Of a DNA stretch of 64,000 nucleotides, positions 11,869-23,029 are shown in pieces (position 1 is the first letter of the stretch; each line of letters begins with the position of its first letter). This stretch comes from Muscardinus avellanarius (Eukaryota; Chordata; Mammalia; Rodentia; Gliridae): NCBI GenBank assembly GCA_963383645.1, contig OY726557.1, positions 157,755,599 to 157,819,598 on the forward strand, given 5' to 3'. The notes below the pieces were generated by a model, which was given only the letters and a program-made list of their open reading frames with translations, was not told the DNA's origin and searched no databases. Made by a program: the position numbers and the translations under genes.

Positions 11869-12315
11869 TTTTTGCGGGTCTGGGGGTGGAACCCAGGGGC
11901 ATTCGACCTCCGAGCTACATCCCCTGCCCTATTTTTTTATTCTTTACTTTGAAACCGGGTCTCACTGAGTGCAGAGGGCCTCACTAAGTAGCTGAGGCTG
12001 TCTGCAAACCGCGATCCTCCGGTCTCAGCCTCCGGAATGCTGGGACGACAAGCGTGTGCCACCACGCCCAGCTTCTGTTTACTCACTTTAAAAAGGTAGA
12101 TTTCTAACTGAGTGTGGTGGTGCACGTTTATAATCTCAGCATTTGGGAGGCTGAGACAGGAGATCTGGGTTCACAGACAGCCTCAGATACTTAGTGAGGT
12201 CCTTTGCAACTCAGTGAGACCCTGTTTCAAAATAAAGAATAAAAAATAGGTAGAGGGGTATAGCTCGAAGGTAGAATGCCCCTGAGTTGCACCCCCAGTA
12301 CCACAAAAAAGGTAG
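11832..12315. mobile_element. Two B1-dID SINEs with (TTTA)n
   Basis: A minus-strand SINE with a (TTTA)n tail is at 11832-12073. A plus-strand SINE is at about 12100-12310. The phrase ctgtttactcacttta brackets the first element (about 11821 and 12076), which is its target-site duplication. Confidence 0.9.
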
Positions 12316-12499
12316 TTTTCTGGTTTGTGTAGAGGGGATTTGGGGGATGAGTAATTTTTATTTTGTTTTCTTTTTATGAAAAGGAAGGAGTAAACCAACT
12401 AAGTCTGGAACTCTCCACAGATTGATGAATAATATTTTTTAAAAAACTATAGTTTTCTCCCTCATCTTTTAACAGACATCTGAACATTTGAATTGTTCA

Positions 12500-12725
12500 C
12501 AGTTATTTATGTGGGGGGGGGTACGACAGATTGAACCCAAAGGTGTCCTACTACTGAACTACACCCCCAGCCCTTTTTATTTATTTTTTTGTGTTGTTTT
12601 GAAACAGGGTCTCGTTAGATTGCTGGGAATCTTGCTAAGTGGCTAAAGCTGGTCTCAAACCTGTGATTCTCCTGTCGCAACCTTCCAAGTACCGGGATTA
12701 CAGGTATGTGCCATTAGGTCAGCTG
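12500..12725 (-). mobile_element. SINE, B1-dID type
   Basis: Minus-strand element with a G-rich start (12512-12520), an ID-like half (gattgaacccaaaggtgtcc) and a B1-like half. The phrase 'ttgttcacag' occurs on the left and 'ctgttcacag' on the right, suggesting a target-site duplication. Confidence 0.85.
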
Positions 12726-12900
12726 TTCACAGATTTTGATTACTTGAATTGGATAAATACCTAAGAGTACAATTGCTAGGGATAGATGTGTGCTTAGGTG
12801 TATAAGGCATTGACAAACAGTTCTGCAAATGAAGTTTTATGGCTTTACATTCCCATAAACTCTATATGTGAGTGTTAATTGTTCCAAACATTCTTCTCAG
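12726..12900 (+). mobile_element. L1M 3'-region remnant
   Basis: It contains the old-L1 phrases 'gaattggataaatacctaag', 'acaattgctaggga' and 'cattcccataaactctatat'. It is probably a continuation of the L1M at 11455, separated by younger SINEs. Confidence 0.65.
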
Positions 12901-13304
12901 AGCCAGAATACATGGTTCCACTAAATCTTACATCTTGAAGCGAACTATCATGCCAAAGACCCAATGCTTATTTCATATTCCTCTGACTTCCAGTTCACAC
13001 AGGGACATGTTTCCCCAGGAGTTGCATTAATCATTCCATGAATTGGAAGATGAGACTATCATCCGGCCATTTCTATCTCTTCACATTCATGAACAACCAT
13101 ACAAAGGAGGGTTATAAGGTCAGCAGGGACAGCAGACCAAGGAAACCACGCTTTGCCACACAATGGAGACTCAGTAGTGCTGCAGGCTGGGTCCCTGGCA
13201 GCAGACTCCAAGAGGTCAGCACGCAGTGTTCAGTTAGTAGTGACCTCAGGGTGCTCATCTGGGAGGAAGAGGGAATGGAAGCAGGTCTGAGCAGAGGGAG
13301 ACGA
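12901..13304. other. Unassigned sequence before LTR-like repeat
   Basis: No gene is recognised. It could belong to the LTR-like element that follows, but it has no counterpart before 60085 in the second copy. Confidence 0.35.
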
Positions 13305-14050
13305 GGAGCTGGGGTTCAGGCTCAAAGACAGTTCAGTCAACCCTGCAGGGAATTCTGGAGCTGAACTGGCCCCGAGATGTCCCGAGTGCAGCAGAGATGG
13401 CCAAACTTTTATACCCCAGCATTGAGCAGTCATTGGGTGGGGCTGAGAAGGGGCACAGGCTTGGGTGAAGCAGCTCTCCACAGCTGAAGGAGCTGACAGC
13501 TGAGGGCTGTCCTCCTCCTGCACACCAGGGCTGTAGGATTTATCAGAAGGACAAAAGGCCTCAAGATCTCAGCAGCTTATGAGAGAAAAGTTCATTCCTT
13601 GCTCATGCAAGACCGACTTCCAAGGCAATGCAGTGTGCTGGCGTCTTGTGGCTCCAACATCTCAATATGGGCTTATTCTCCCCTTGGGCCAGGTGTCTCC
13701 TCACATCCCCCTCTGTGCTGGCATCCCTGAGATCAGCCCCTCAGCTTCCTTTGCAACACAATAAACTTTTATGTTGTGTTATGTTTGAAAAGATGGAGCT
13801 GCCTAACTGGATGGGATAAGAATGAAGATTCAGGCTTTTCCTGCTCTTCCTTCAGAACTTCAGACAAACACCAACTTTTCTTATTTTTGTCTTCCATTGA
13901 TCTGGTGCTTCAAATTCCAGAGGCTTGCCAAGATTCAGGGGGCAGGGAAAGAGGAGTTACTGAGGAGAGGGGTGACTTGCTTCTGTGAAATATTTCCTTC
14001 TGTATCAAAGTATTACTTAAACTATCAAAAATCCATTTTGCCAAAATAAA
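13305..14050. repeat. LTR-like dispersed repeat, copy A
   Basis: About 700 bp is shared in direct orientation with 60085-60800. On the minus strand it has a strong TATAAAAG box at about 13406-13413. On the plus strand it has AATAAA at 13760-13765. It looks like a solo LTR or an old duplicated promoter. Neither terminal dinucleotides nor target-site repeats were identified, so the class and orientation are open. Confidence 0.45.
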
Positions 14051-14216
14051 AATATTTTTAAATTAAATGAAAGGAGTTGTATGGTTATTCATGACTGTGA
14101 TATTTTTATTGTGCAATGTAGCCTTCAATATTATAAAAAGACCCTCTAGAGAGTGGACATGGTCAAATGATAGAACCCCATCAATGTATACAGTTAATCT
14201 GTCTTAATAATTACAT

Positions 14217-14565
14217 GTTTTTGTACTGGTGATTAAACCCCAGGACATTCTACCTCTGAGCTACACTCCTAGCCCTTTTCATTTTTTATTTTAAAATAAG
14301 TTGCTGGGGTTCTCACAGGGTCTCACAAAGTGGTAGAGGACCTCCCCAGCTTGCAAAGGATGACCACTAACCCAAGATCCTCCTGTCTCACCTCCCACAT
14401 GAGGAGATCACAGATGTGCAACGTGATGCTTGGCTCCCCCAGCACTTTTATTTTTTATTTTGAGACAGGTCTTGCTAAGTTGTCCAGTCTGGCAGGAACT
14501 TGCAAGCCTCCTGCCTCAGTCTCCTGCGTGGCTGGGACTGTAGCCTGTGCACCAAGCCTGGCTGT
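14217..14565 (-). mobile_element. Two SINE-derived elements
   Basis: A minus-strand SINE is at about 14217-14433. A more B1/Alu-like half is at 14440-14565 (gtctcctgcgtggctgggac). The same pair recurs in the tandem copy at 17650-17985 and inverted at 50870-51180. Confidence 0.75.
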
Positions 14566-14692
14566 CCTGAGTGGCTTTGTTTCTATCTGCCCGTTGTTCC
14601 CCCTCCCTCTGGATTTTCAGCTTCTTATACTTAATTGATGGGTTAGGGTGTGGCGGGCACCTTGAACACTCCTGTGGTGAGGTTAGGTGGGG

Positions 14693-14805
14693 TATAAAGC
14701 CAGGAGCCTTGGCCTGTGGCTTCCTGAAGGGAGTAGCAGCCCAGGGGAAAGCTCGCTGGGTGCTGGAAGATCTTCACCTGGATTGAGATGCTGTTGTTGG
14801 GAGGT
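14693..14805 (+). promoter_or_regulatory. Putative promoter and exon 1, distal, for copy 2
   Basis: TATAAAG at 14693-14699 is followed about 105 bp later by donor-like gaggtacgg (GT at 14804-14805). The sequence is nearly identical to 18112-18224, with a distance of 8.2 kb to the copy 2 ATG. If active it would be an alternative upstream promoter. The role is inferred from conservation among gene copies. Confidence 0.45.
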
Positions 14806-14884
14806 ACGGCCCTTGGTTTCTCTGTTGGACCACTTTGGGATATTTATATTTTTAAGAATATTACTACCAACAAGATGCTTATAG

Positions 14885-14897
14885 ATTCACTTAAAAT

Positions 14898-14948
<51 letters not shown>

Positions 14949-17125
14949 AACTCTGGGGCATTGTACATCCAAGCTATACTGTTAGCCTATTTTTATTCTT
15001 TATTTTGAAACAGGGTCTCAGTTACAAAAGGCCTCAGTAAGCAGCTGAGGCTGTCTGAGAAATGCAATCCTCCTGTCTCAGCCTCCCAAATGCTGGGATT
15101 ACAAGCCTTTGCTGCCAGGCCTGGCTTCACTTATCATTAAAATGACCTCTAGTAAATGTCAAGCTACATTCTCTATTTTATTATTGTAATTTATTTAAGA
15201 GTCTTTTGTAAGATCACCTTCTCCTTGCACCCCTCATCATAGAATTGGACTGTGGGTATTCTGTTAAGCATATTTCATTTCAGATCTTTGTTTTTCTGTT
15301 CTTAATTTTTCATTGAGTTTATTAATATATTTTCTTGAGATGTACTTAAATATTTTCAAGCTTGCTTGTCTCTACCTTAGTTCAATTAACTGTTTATCTT
15401 TTCCTCTCCTATGTTTAAACTTCAATTCAGATATTAACATGAACATTTCAGCTTCGTTTGGCTTCATGTGAGCTTAGTATTTTTTAGCTATCCACATATT
15501 TTTTATTAAGCTGTATCTTCTTTAGGTATAGAGTTTAAAGTATTTAATGAGGTCTGTGCGGGGCGTGGTGGCTCAATCTTTGAATTCCATGCTTGGGAGG
15601 CTGAGTCAGGAGGATTGCTCAGGTTTGAAGCCAGCCTCAGCTACTTAGTAAGGCTCTCAGCAACTTAGTGAAATTCTGTTTCCAAATAAAATATAAAATA
15701 GTTCTGAGAGTGTAGCCCAGGGATAGAAAGTTCCTGGGTCACATCTCAGTACTGAAAAAAAAAAAAAAAAAAAAAAAAAAGAGGCCTGGTACTCAGTTCA
15801 GAAGCAACTCAAGCAGCAGCTCAGGGGTTGAATGCCCCTGGGTTCAATCATCAGCACCACTTACATACGCTAAAAAATATGTTAGTATGATTCTGTGTAT
15901 ATAAAGCTGAACAGTATAAAATGGACAGTTTTCCTTTGTGGTGTTAGGGATTGAACCCAGGGGCGTTCTAACCTCCAAGCTATACCCTTAGGCTCTAAAA
16001 TTTTAATTGGATACTGTTTAAGAGGATTAGGGTGGGGTTTGCACTGGAGGCAGGTGGGCTGAGGTCTAGGAGGAGGACAGCCTCAGGCTCCCCGGCTATT
16101 CTACGCTTGACTTGGGGGGGCCTCAATCACTACAGTCACCTGTTAACCAGCAGTATGTGCTTTGTGCATTTCAGTACATACATCTTATGACATATTTTTA
16201 AAACGTTAACTGAATGCCGGGCGTGGTGGCACACGCTTGTAATCCCCGCGCTTGGAAGGTGGAGACAGGAGGATCCCGTTGGTTCAAAGCCAGCCTCTCT
16301 GGCTTAAGAGACCCTGTTTCCACATAAAACAACAACAAGAAAAATAGGTCTGGGAGTGTATCCTGGAGGTAGAAGGATTTTCAGGAACCCCAGTACCACC
16401 AAAAAAAAGAAAAAAGAAAAAAGAAAGAAAAGTTAACTGAATACTTTCAGTGCTAAAAAAAAAAAAACAAGAGAAATAGCTGTTTATAGATTCATTTGAA
16501 TATTGTGTGCTATTGTTTTGTAGAATTTTTTAAATCCTACCCATTTTTCTAAATTTCTCTTCTAATATTGTTTGGGCAATAGGCAATATGTTTAAACATT
16601 AGTTTTAAATTTACATGAATTTTGAGCATTGTAAGGAGAATTGTTACCTAATACCCCTTTGCATGCACATACACAGAGAGCTTACCCCACCTCTAGCATC
16701 TTACATCCATATGGTACAGTCACTACAATTTAAGAGCCAATATCAGCTGGACTTGTAATCCCAGTACTTGGAGGCTGAGACAGGAGGATTGCAGGGCCAA
16801 GGACAGTCTCAGCTACTTAGTGAGGCCAGGTTTCAAAAAAAAAATAGTACTGAGTTGTTGCTCAGAGGGAACATGCCCCTGGGTTCAATCCCCAGTACCC
16901 CCTCCCCTCATGAAAGCCAAAATCAGCAGGGTGTGGTGGGGCATGTTTGTAATCAGTACTTGGGAGGCTGAGACAGGAGGATTCTGCAGGTTCCAAACAG
17001 CCTCAGCTACTTAGTAAAGCTCTCAGCAACTTAGTGAGACCTGTTTCCAAATAAAATATAAAATAGGTAGGGGGTGTAGCCCAGTGTTGGTAGGCTCCTG
17101 GGTTCTATCCCCATTACCACAAAAA
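14885..17125. mobile_element. SINE series in unit A1
   Basis: Elements lie at about 14900-15130 (-, (TG)n tail), 15555-15775 (+), 15800-15870 (+, ID-like half), 15935-16000 (-, ID-like half), 16217-16435 (+), 16745-16915 (+) and 16920-17125 (+). The sequence between them (15131-15554 and 16440-16740) is unassigned but shared with unit A2 and with the right inverted arm. Confidence 0.85.
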
Positions 17126-17539
17126 AAAGACCCTAAGGCCATAGTTTAGCAGCATTTCCCTAGTTTGAACCTGGGTGTGTAGCTCAGTAGCAGTATAATT
17201 GGCAAACATATTTTCTTTTTAGCTCTTGTCCTTTCTCTGTTCCAGGATCCAATTGAAAGTACCACGTTATGTTTAGTTTCATGTCTTTGAAGTTCTCTCT
17301 TTCCTCTGATAGTTTCTCTGGTTCTCTCTGATTTTGAGAAACATTGATATAGAAACTTGACATATTTGGAGAGAAATGGTTGGTTATATTATAGGATCCT
17401 GTCTATTGAACTCTATATAATACTTTTATCATGACCAGACAAGGTCGCTGAAATTTTGGAGTAAGTTCAGGGAGATGAAGTTCCTTTTTTTCACATCATC
17501 ACGTGAGAACACACTGTGAACATGACTGTGTGACTGTGT

Positions 17540-17593
17540 GGTACTAATATTGAACCCAAAGGCATTCCACCTTTAAGTTATTCCCCTAGTCAT

Positions 17594-17628
<35 letters not shown>

Positions 17629-17985
17629 TCTATTTATTTATTTGTTAGGTTTGTGTGTGGTACTAGGAATTGAACACAGGGGCATTCTACTTCTGAGTGA
17701 TACTCCTGGCCCTGTTTTATTTTTTATTTTGAAACAGGGTCTCACAAAGTGGTAGAGGACCTCCCCAACTTGCTAAGGATGACCACTAACCCAAGATCCT
17801 CCTGTCTCACCTCCCACATGAGGAGATCACAGATGTGCAACGTGATGCTTGGCTCCCCCAGCACTTTTATTTTTTATTTTGAGACAGGTCTTGCTAAGTT
17901 GTCCAGTCTGGCAGGAACTTGCAAGCCTCCTGCCTCAGTCTCCTGCGTGGCTGGGACTGTAGCCTGTGCACCAAGCCTGGCTGTC
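17540..17985 (-). mobile_element. SINE pieces with (TTTA)n
   Basis: An ID-like start is at 17540-17585, (TTTA)n at 17587-17643, a SINE at about 17650-17855 and a B1/Alu-like half at 17860-17985. The counterpart of the last two is at 14217-14565. Confidence 0.8.
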
Positions 17986-18111
17986 CTGAGTGGCTTTGTT
18001 TCTATCTGCCCGTTGTTCCCCTTCCCTCTGGATTTTCAGCTTCTTAAACTTAATTGATGGGTTAGGGTGTGGCGGGCACCTTGAACACTCCTGTGGTGAG
18101 GTTAGGTGGGG

Positions 18112-18224
18112 TATAAAGCCAGGAGCCTTGGCCTGTGGCTTCCTGAAGGGAGTAGCAGCCCAGGGGAAAGCTTGTTGGGTGCTGGAAGATCTTCACCTGG
18201 ATTGAGATGCTGTTGTTGGGAGGT
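18112..18224 (+). promoter_or_regulatory. Putative promoter and exon 1, proximal, for copy 2
   Basis: TATAAAG at 18112-18118, about 80 bp of putative exon, and donor-like gaggtacgg with GT at 18223-18224. Splicing to the acceptor at 22828-22829 would give an intron of about 4.6 kb. The mirror of this module serves copy 4 at 50632-50744 with the same spacing. Confidence 0.55.
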
Positions 18225-18319
18225 ACGGCCCTTGGTTTCTCTGTTGGACCACTTTGGGATATTTATATTTTTAAGAATATTACTACCAACAAGATGCTTA
18301 TAGATTCACTTAAAATTAT

Positions 18320-18337
18320 GTGTGTGTGTGTGTGTGT

Positions 18338-18369
<32 letters not shown>

Positions 18370-20586
18370 ATCTGTGTGTATGTTTCTGTGTCTGTGGTAG
18401 TGAGTAAGAAACTCTGGGGCATTGTACATCCAAGCTATACTGTTAGCCTATTTTTATTCTTTATTTTGAAACAGGGTCTCAGTTACAAAAGGCCTCAGTA
18501 AGCAGCTGAGGCTGTCTGAGAAATGCAATCCTCCTGTCTCAGCCTCCCAAATGCTGGGATTACAAGCCTTTGCTGCCAGGCCTGGCTTCACTTATCATTA
18601 AAATGACCTCTAGTAAATGTCAAGCTACATTCTCTATTTTATTATTGTAATTTATTTAAGAGTCTTTTGTAAGATCACCTTCTCCTTGCACCCCTCATCA
18701 TAGAATTGGACTGTGGGTTTTCTGTTAAGCATATTTCATTTCAGATCTTTGCTTTTCCGTTCTTAATTTTTCATTGAGTTTATTAGTTTATTTTCTTGAG
18801 ATGTACTTAAGTATTTTCAAGCTTGCTTATCTCTACCTTAGTTCAATTAACTGTTTATCTTTTTCTCTCCTGTGTTTAAACTTCAATTCAGATATTAACA
18901 TGAACATTTCAGCTTCGTTTGGCTTCATGTGAGCTTAGTATTTTTTAGCCATCCACATATTTCTTATTAAGTTGTATCTTCTTTAGGTATAGAGTTTAAA
19001 GTATTTAATGAGGTCTGTGCGGGGAGTGGTGGCTCAATCTTTGAATTCCATGCTTGGGAGGCTGAGACAGGAGGATTGCTCAGGTTTGAAGCCAGCCTCA
19101 GCTACTTAGTAAGGCTCTCAGCAACCTAGTGAAATTCTGTTTCCAAATAAAATATAAAATAGTTCTGAGAGTGTAGCCCAGGGATAGAAAGTTTGTCGGT
19201 CCCATCAAGTACTGAAAAAAAAAAAAAAAAAGAGGCCTGGTACTCAGTTCAGAAGCGACTCAAGCAGCAGCTCAGGGGTTGAATGCCCCTGGGTTCAATC
19301 ATCAGCACCACTTACATACGCTAAAAAATATGTTAGTATGATTCTGTGTATATAAAGCTGAACAGTATAAAATGGACAGTTTTTCTTTGTGGTGTTAGGG
19401 ATTGAACCGAGGGGCATTCTAACTTCCAAGCTATACCCTTAGGCTCTAAAATTTTAATTGGATACTGTTTAAGAGGATTAGGGTGGGGTTTGCACTGGAG
19501 GCAGGTGGGCTGATGTCTAGGAGGAGGACAGCCTCAGGCTCCCCGGCTATGCTGCTCTTGACTTGGGGGGGCCTGAATCACTACAGTCACCTGTTAACCA
19601 GCAGTATGTGCTTTGTGCATTTCAGTACATACATCTTATGACCTATTTTAAAAATGTTAATTGAATACCGGGCATGGTACGCACGCTTGTAATCCCCGCG
19701 CTTGGAAGGTGGAGACAGGAGGATCTCATTGGTTCAAAGCCAGCCTCTCTGGTTTAAGAGACCCTGTTTCCACATAAAACAACAACAACAACAAAAATAT
19801 AGGACTCAGAGAGAATCCCGGAGTTAGAAGGGTTTCCGGGAACCCCAGTACCACAAAAAAATAAAAGAAAAGAAAGAAAAGTTAACTGAATTCTTTCCGT
19901 GCTGAAAAAAATCGAGATAAATAGCTGTTTATAGATTCATTTGAATATTGTATGTTATTGTGTTGTAGAATTTATAAAATCCTACCCATTTTTCTAAATT
20001 TCTCTTCTAATAATGTTTGGGCAATAGGCAATATGTTTAAACATTAGTTTTAAATTTACATGAGTTTTGAGCATTGTAAGAAGAATTGTTACCTAATACC
20101 CCATTTGCATACACATACACAGAGAGAGAGCTTACCCCACCTCTAGCATCTTACTTCATACGGTACAGTCACTACAATTTAAGAGCCAATATCAGCTGGA
20201 CTTGTAATCCCAGTACTTGGGAGGCTGAGACAGGAAGATTGCAGGGCCGAAGACAGTCTCGGCTACTTAGTGAGGCCAGGTTTCAAAAAAAAAAAAAAAA
20301 ATAGTACTGAGTTGTTGCTCAGAGGGAACATGCCCCTGGGTTCAATCCCCAGTACCCCCTCCCCTCATGAAAGCCAAAATCAGCAGGGTGTGGTGGGGCA
20401 TGTTTGTAATCAGTACTTGGGAGGCTGAGACAGGAGGATTCTGCAGGTTACAAACAGCCTCAGCTACTTAGTGAAGCTCTCAGCAACTTAGTGAGACCCT
20501 GTTTTCAAATAAAATATAAAATAGGTAGAGGGTGTAGCCCAGTGTTGGAAGGCCCCTGGGTTCTATCCCTAGTACCACAAAGAAAA
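18320..20586. mobile_element. SINE series in unit A2
   Basis: Elements lie at about 18320-18590 (-, interrupted (TG)n), 19020-19225 (+), 19260-19320 (+, ID-like), 19385-19450 (-, ID-like), 19668-19875 (+), 20185-20360 (+) and 20375-20586 (+). They match unit A1 one for one. The sequence between (18591-19015 and 19880-20180) is unassigned. Confidence 0.85.
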
Positions 20587-20904
20587 AAGCTTACATGTTT
20601 TTCTTGTTTTTTGCTACTGTCCTTTCTCTGTTCCAGGTTCCCATTTAAAGAACCACGTTATGTTGAGTTTCTTGTCTCTGAAGTCTCTCTTTCGTTTGAT
20701 AGTCTTTTTGGTTCTCTTTGATTTTGAGACACATTGATACAGAAATGACATATTTGGAGGGAAATGGTTGGTTATATTATAGGATCCTGTCTACTGAACT
20801 CTGTATAATGCTTTTATCATGACCGGACAAGCTCGCTGGTTTTCTGGAGGAAGTTCAGGGAGATGAATTTCCTTTTTCCACATCATAACATGGGAACACA
20901 CTGT

Positions 20905-22270
20905 AAACATGACTGTGAGTGTGAGGTGCTCATATCGGACCCAAAGGCACTCCACCTTTAAGTTATTTCCCCTATGCTTTTAAATATGTTTTTGTTTGTA
21001 AGCAAGGTCTTCCTAGGTTGCTAGAGTTCACTCCTTGCTTATGGTGTCCTTGAACCTGAGGCCCCTGTGTCAGCCTCCCGAGTGCTGGCATTACGGTGTG
21101 GGCCACCACTCTCAGCTCTATAAACATGATTCTTGACTCTTGATCTTGAACCTCGCTGAAATACTGTTGTTGGGTTTCTCCACCGTAGAATTCCTACTCC
21201 AATCCCCAAATCAACCCCACTCTGCCTTACCATCCTCTGGAAGAAATATTGTTCAAAGCCCACAGTGAGGAGCGGGGATAATGCTCCTCTCTCAGGATGG
21301 AGCATCTGCGTAACTTTTTTTTTCCCTCTGTGGCATTCTACCTCCAAGCTACACGTCTAGTCTTACTTTACTTTCTGTTTGGAAACAGGATCTCGCTAAG
21401 TTGCTGAGAGCTTTGCTAAGTTTCAAAAACTGGCCTTCAACCTGTGATCCTCCTGTCTCAGCCTCATAAGCACTGTGATTAGAGGTGTGCACCACCATAC
21501 CTGGCCTGTGGAAAGTATTTGAATTTTGCAGGATGAAAAACTTATCTTTCCCCAGTTTTTAATTAATTAATTTTTTTGGTGGTACTGGGGTTCCTGGAAG
21601 CCCTTCTGCCTCTGGGCTACACTCCCAGACCTATTTATTTATTTATTTTTGGTAACAGGGTCTCTTAAGCCAGCACAGCTGGCTTTCAAAACTGTGGGAT
21701 CCCACGGTCTCCACCTCCCAAGCTCAGGGATTACAAGCCTGCGCCACCACGCTCGGTTCCTACTGTAATTTTGCTCAGTGAACTTAAGGTTTGGTTGCCT
21801 GGAGCCATTTTTATCTTCGGTTTATGTGTCTGTTTGACATACCCCCAACAATGCTTTAGCCTGTTAATATATAGCACATTCTTATTTTCAACCAATGCAA
21901 AATGCTTCCATCTCACACATTTCCTTGTCAGGCCAAGAAAGGTGGTTTTTTTTTTTTTTTTTTTTTTTTCTTTTTGCAGTATTAACTAATGAATGAAATG
22001 AACTCAGGGAAGGTACACCCCTAGTCCTATTTTTTATTCATTATTTTGAAACAAGTTCTCACTAAGTTGCAGAAGGTCTCAAAGTAGTGGAGGTTGTCAG
22101 AGAACCATGCTTTTCCTGTCTCAGCCTCCCAGGTACTGAGACTAGAAACATATGCACCACCACGGCCAGCTTAGGAACTTCTTTTTCTTCTCCATCATGT
22201 TACCAGTTTCTTATTTTATTTTTTAAAGGTATTGGATTTCAACTTTTATTACTATTCTCTCTCTCTTTCT

Positions 22271-22325
<55 letters not shown>

Positions 22326-22525
22326 GTACTAGGGATTGAACCCAGAGGTTTTCTTCCTCTCAGCTCTACTTCCGGACCTATTTTTACTTTTTAATTTAAA
22401 ATGGGATGTCACGAAGTTGTCAGAGGTCTTGCTAAATTTTTGAGGCTGGCCAAGGACTTGGGATCCTATGGTCTTAGCCTTCCAAGAACTAGGATTAAAT
22501 CTGTTTGTTGCCACACCCGATTCAT
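20905..22525 (-). mobile_element. Minus-strand SINE series before copy 2
   Basis: Elements lie at about 20905-21120, 21320-21508, 21575-21758, 21960-22170 and 22275-22525. The last has a (GT)n tail (22275-22322). Mirror images are at 46360-47945 in the right arm, so all predate the inverted duplication. Confidence 0.85.
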
Positions 22526-22829
22526 GTTTGACTTCAATTCAGATGTTAACATTGACATTTCAGTTCTGTTTAGCTTGATGTTAGCTTAGTATTTTTTGAC
22601 CATCCACATATTTTTTATTATGTAGCATCTTCTTTAGGTTTGGAGTTTAAACAATTTAAAAAGGCATGGTACTCAGGTCAGGAGCTACTCAAGGAGCAGG
22701 CTTGAGAATCCGGAGAGTCTTCAAAGCCCTCACAGACTCCACAGAGGAGACTCACCGTGCTGCAGGTGGAACCAGGACCTGGGTCCCGGTGCCTGTTGCA
22801 CTGGGAGGTCCTCTGCTTTCTTTGGGCAG

Positions 22830-23029
22830 AAGATGCTGACCAGAGTGCCATCACTGTGGTAAATCAGCAAAGCCGGGAATCATCTCATCACTGTAAAAAC
22901 GCAAGCCTGCCTCAGCCTAGAACTCAAGAACTTTAAGAAAGAAGGAGGAGGAGAGAAATATTCCTGAGCTTTGTCAGGAATCCAGACCCCACCTAAGACC
23001 CTTGAGTCCCTGCTAAGCACATTGCAGAC
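22830..23029 (+). other. Putative 5' UTR of copy 2 with splice acceptor
   Basis: A pyrimidine-rich tract ends in gggcag (AG at 22828-22829), exactly 200 nt before the ATG. The spacing is the same in copies 3 and 4 and within one base in copy 1. It is the likely 5' border of the coding exon. Confidence 0.6.

Larger units (their letters stand above)
14306..17580 (+). repeat. Tandem duplication unit A1
   Basis: This stretch is repeated at 17735-20970 with an offset of about 3.42 kb and high identity throughout, including SINEs at matching positions and the TATA/exon-1 module. The SINEs therefore predate the duplication. Differences are small indels in A runs and the (TG)n length. Confidence 0.9.
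17735..20970 (+). repeat. Tandem duplication unit A2
   Basis: Second copy of the unit at 14306-17580, in direct orientation, separated from it by only about 150 bp that include a (TTTA)n tract. Its reverse complement makes up 47900-51110 in the right arm. Confidence 0.9.
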
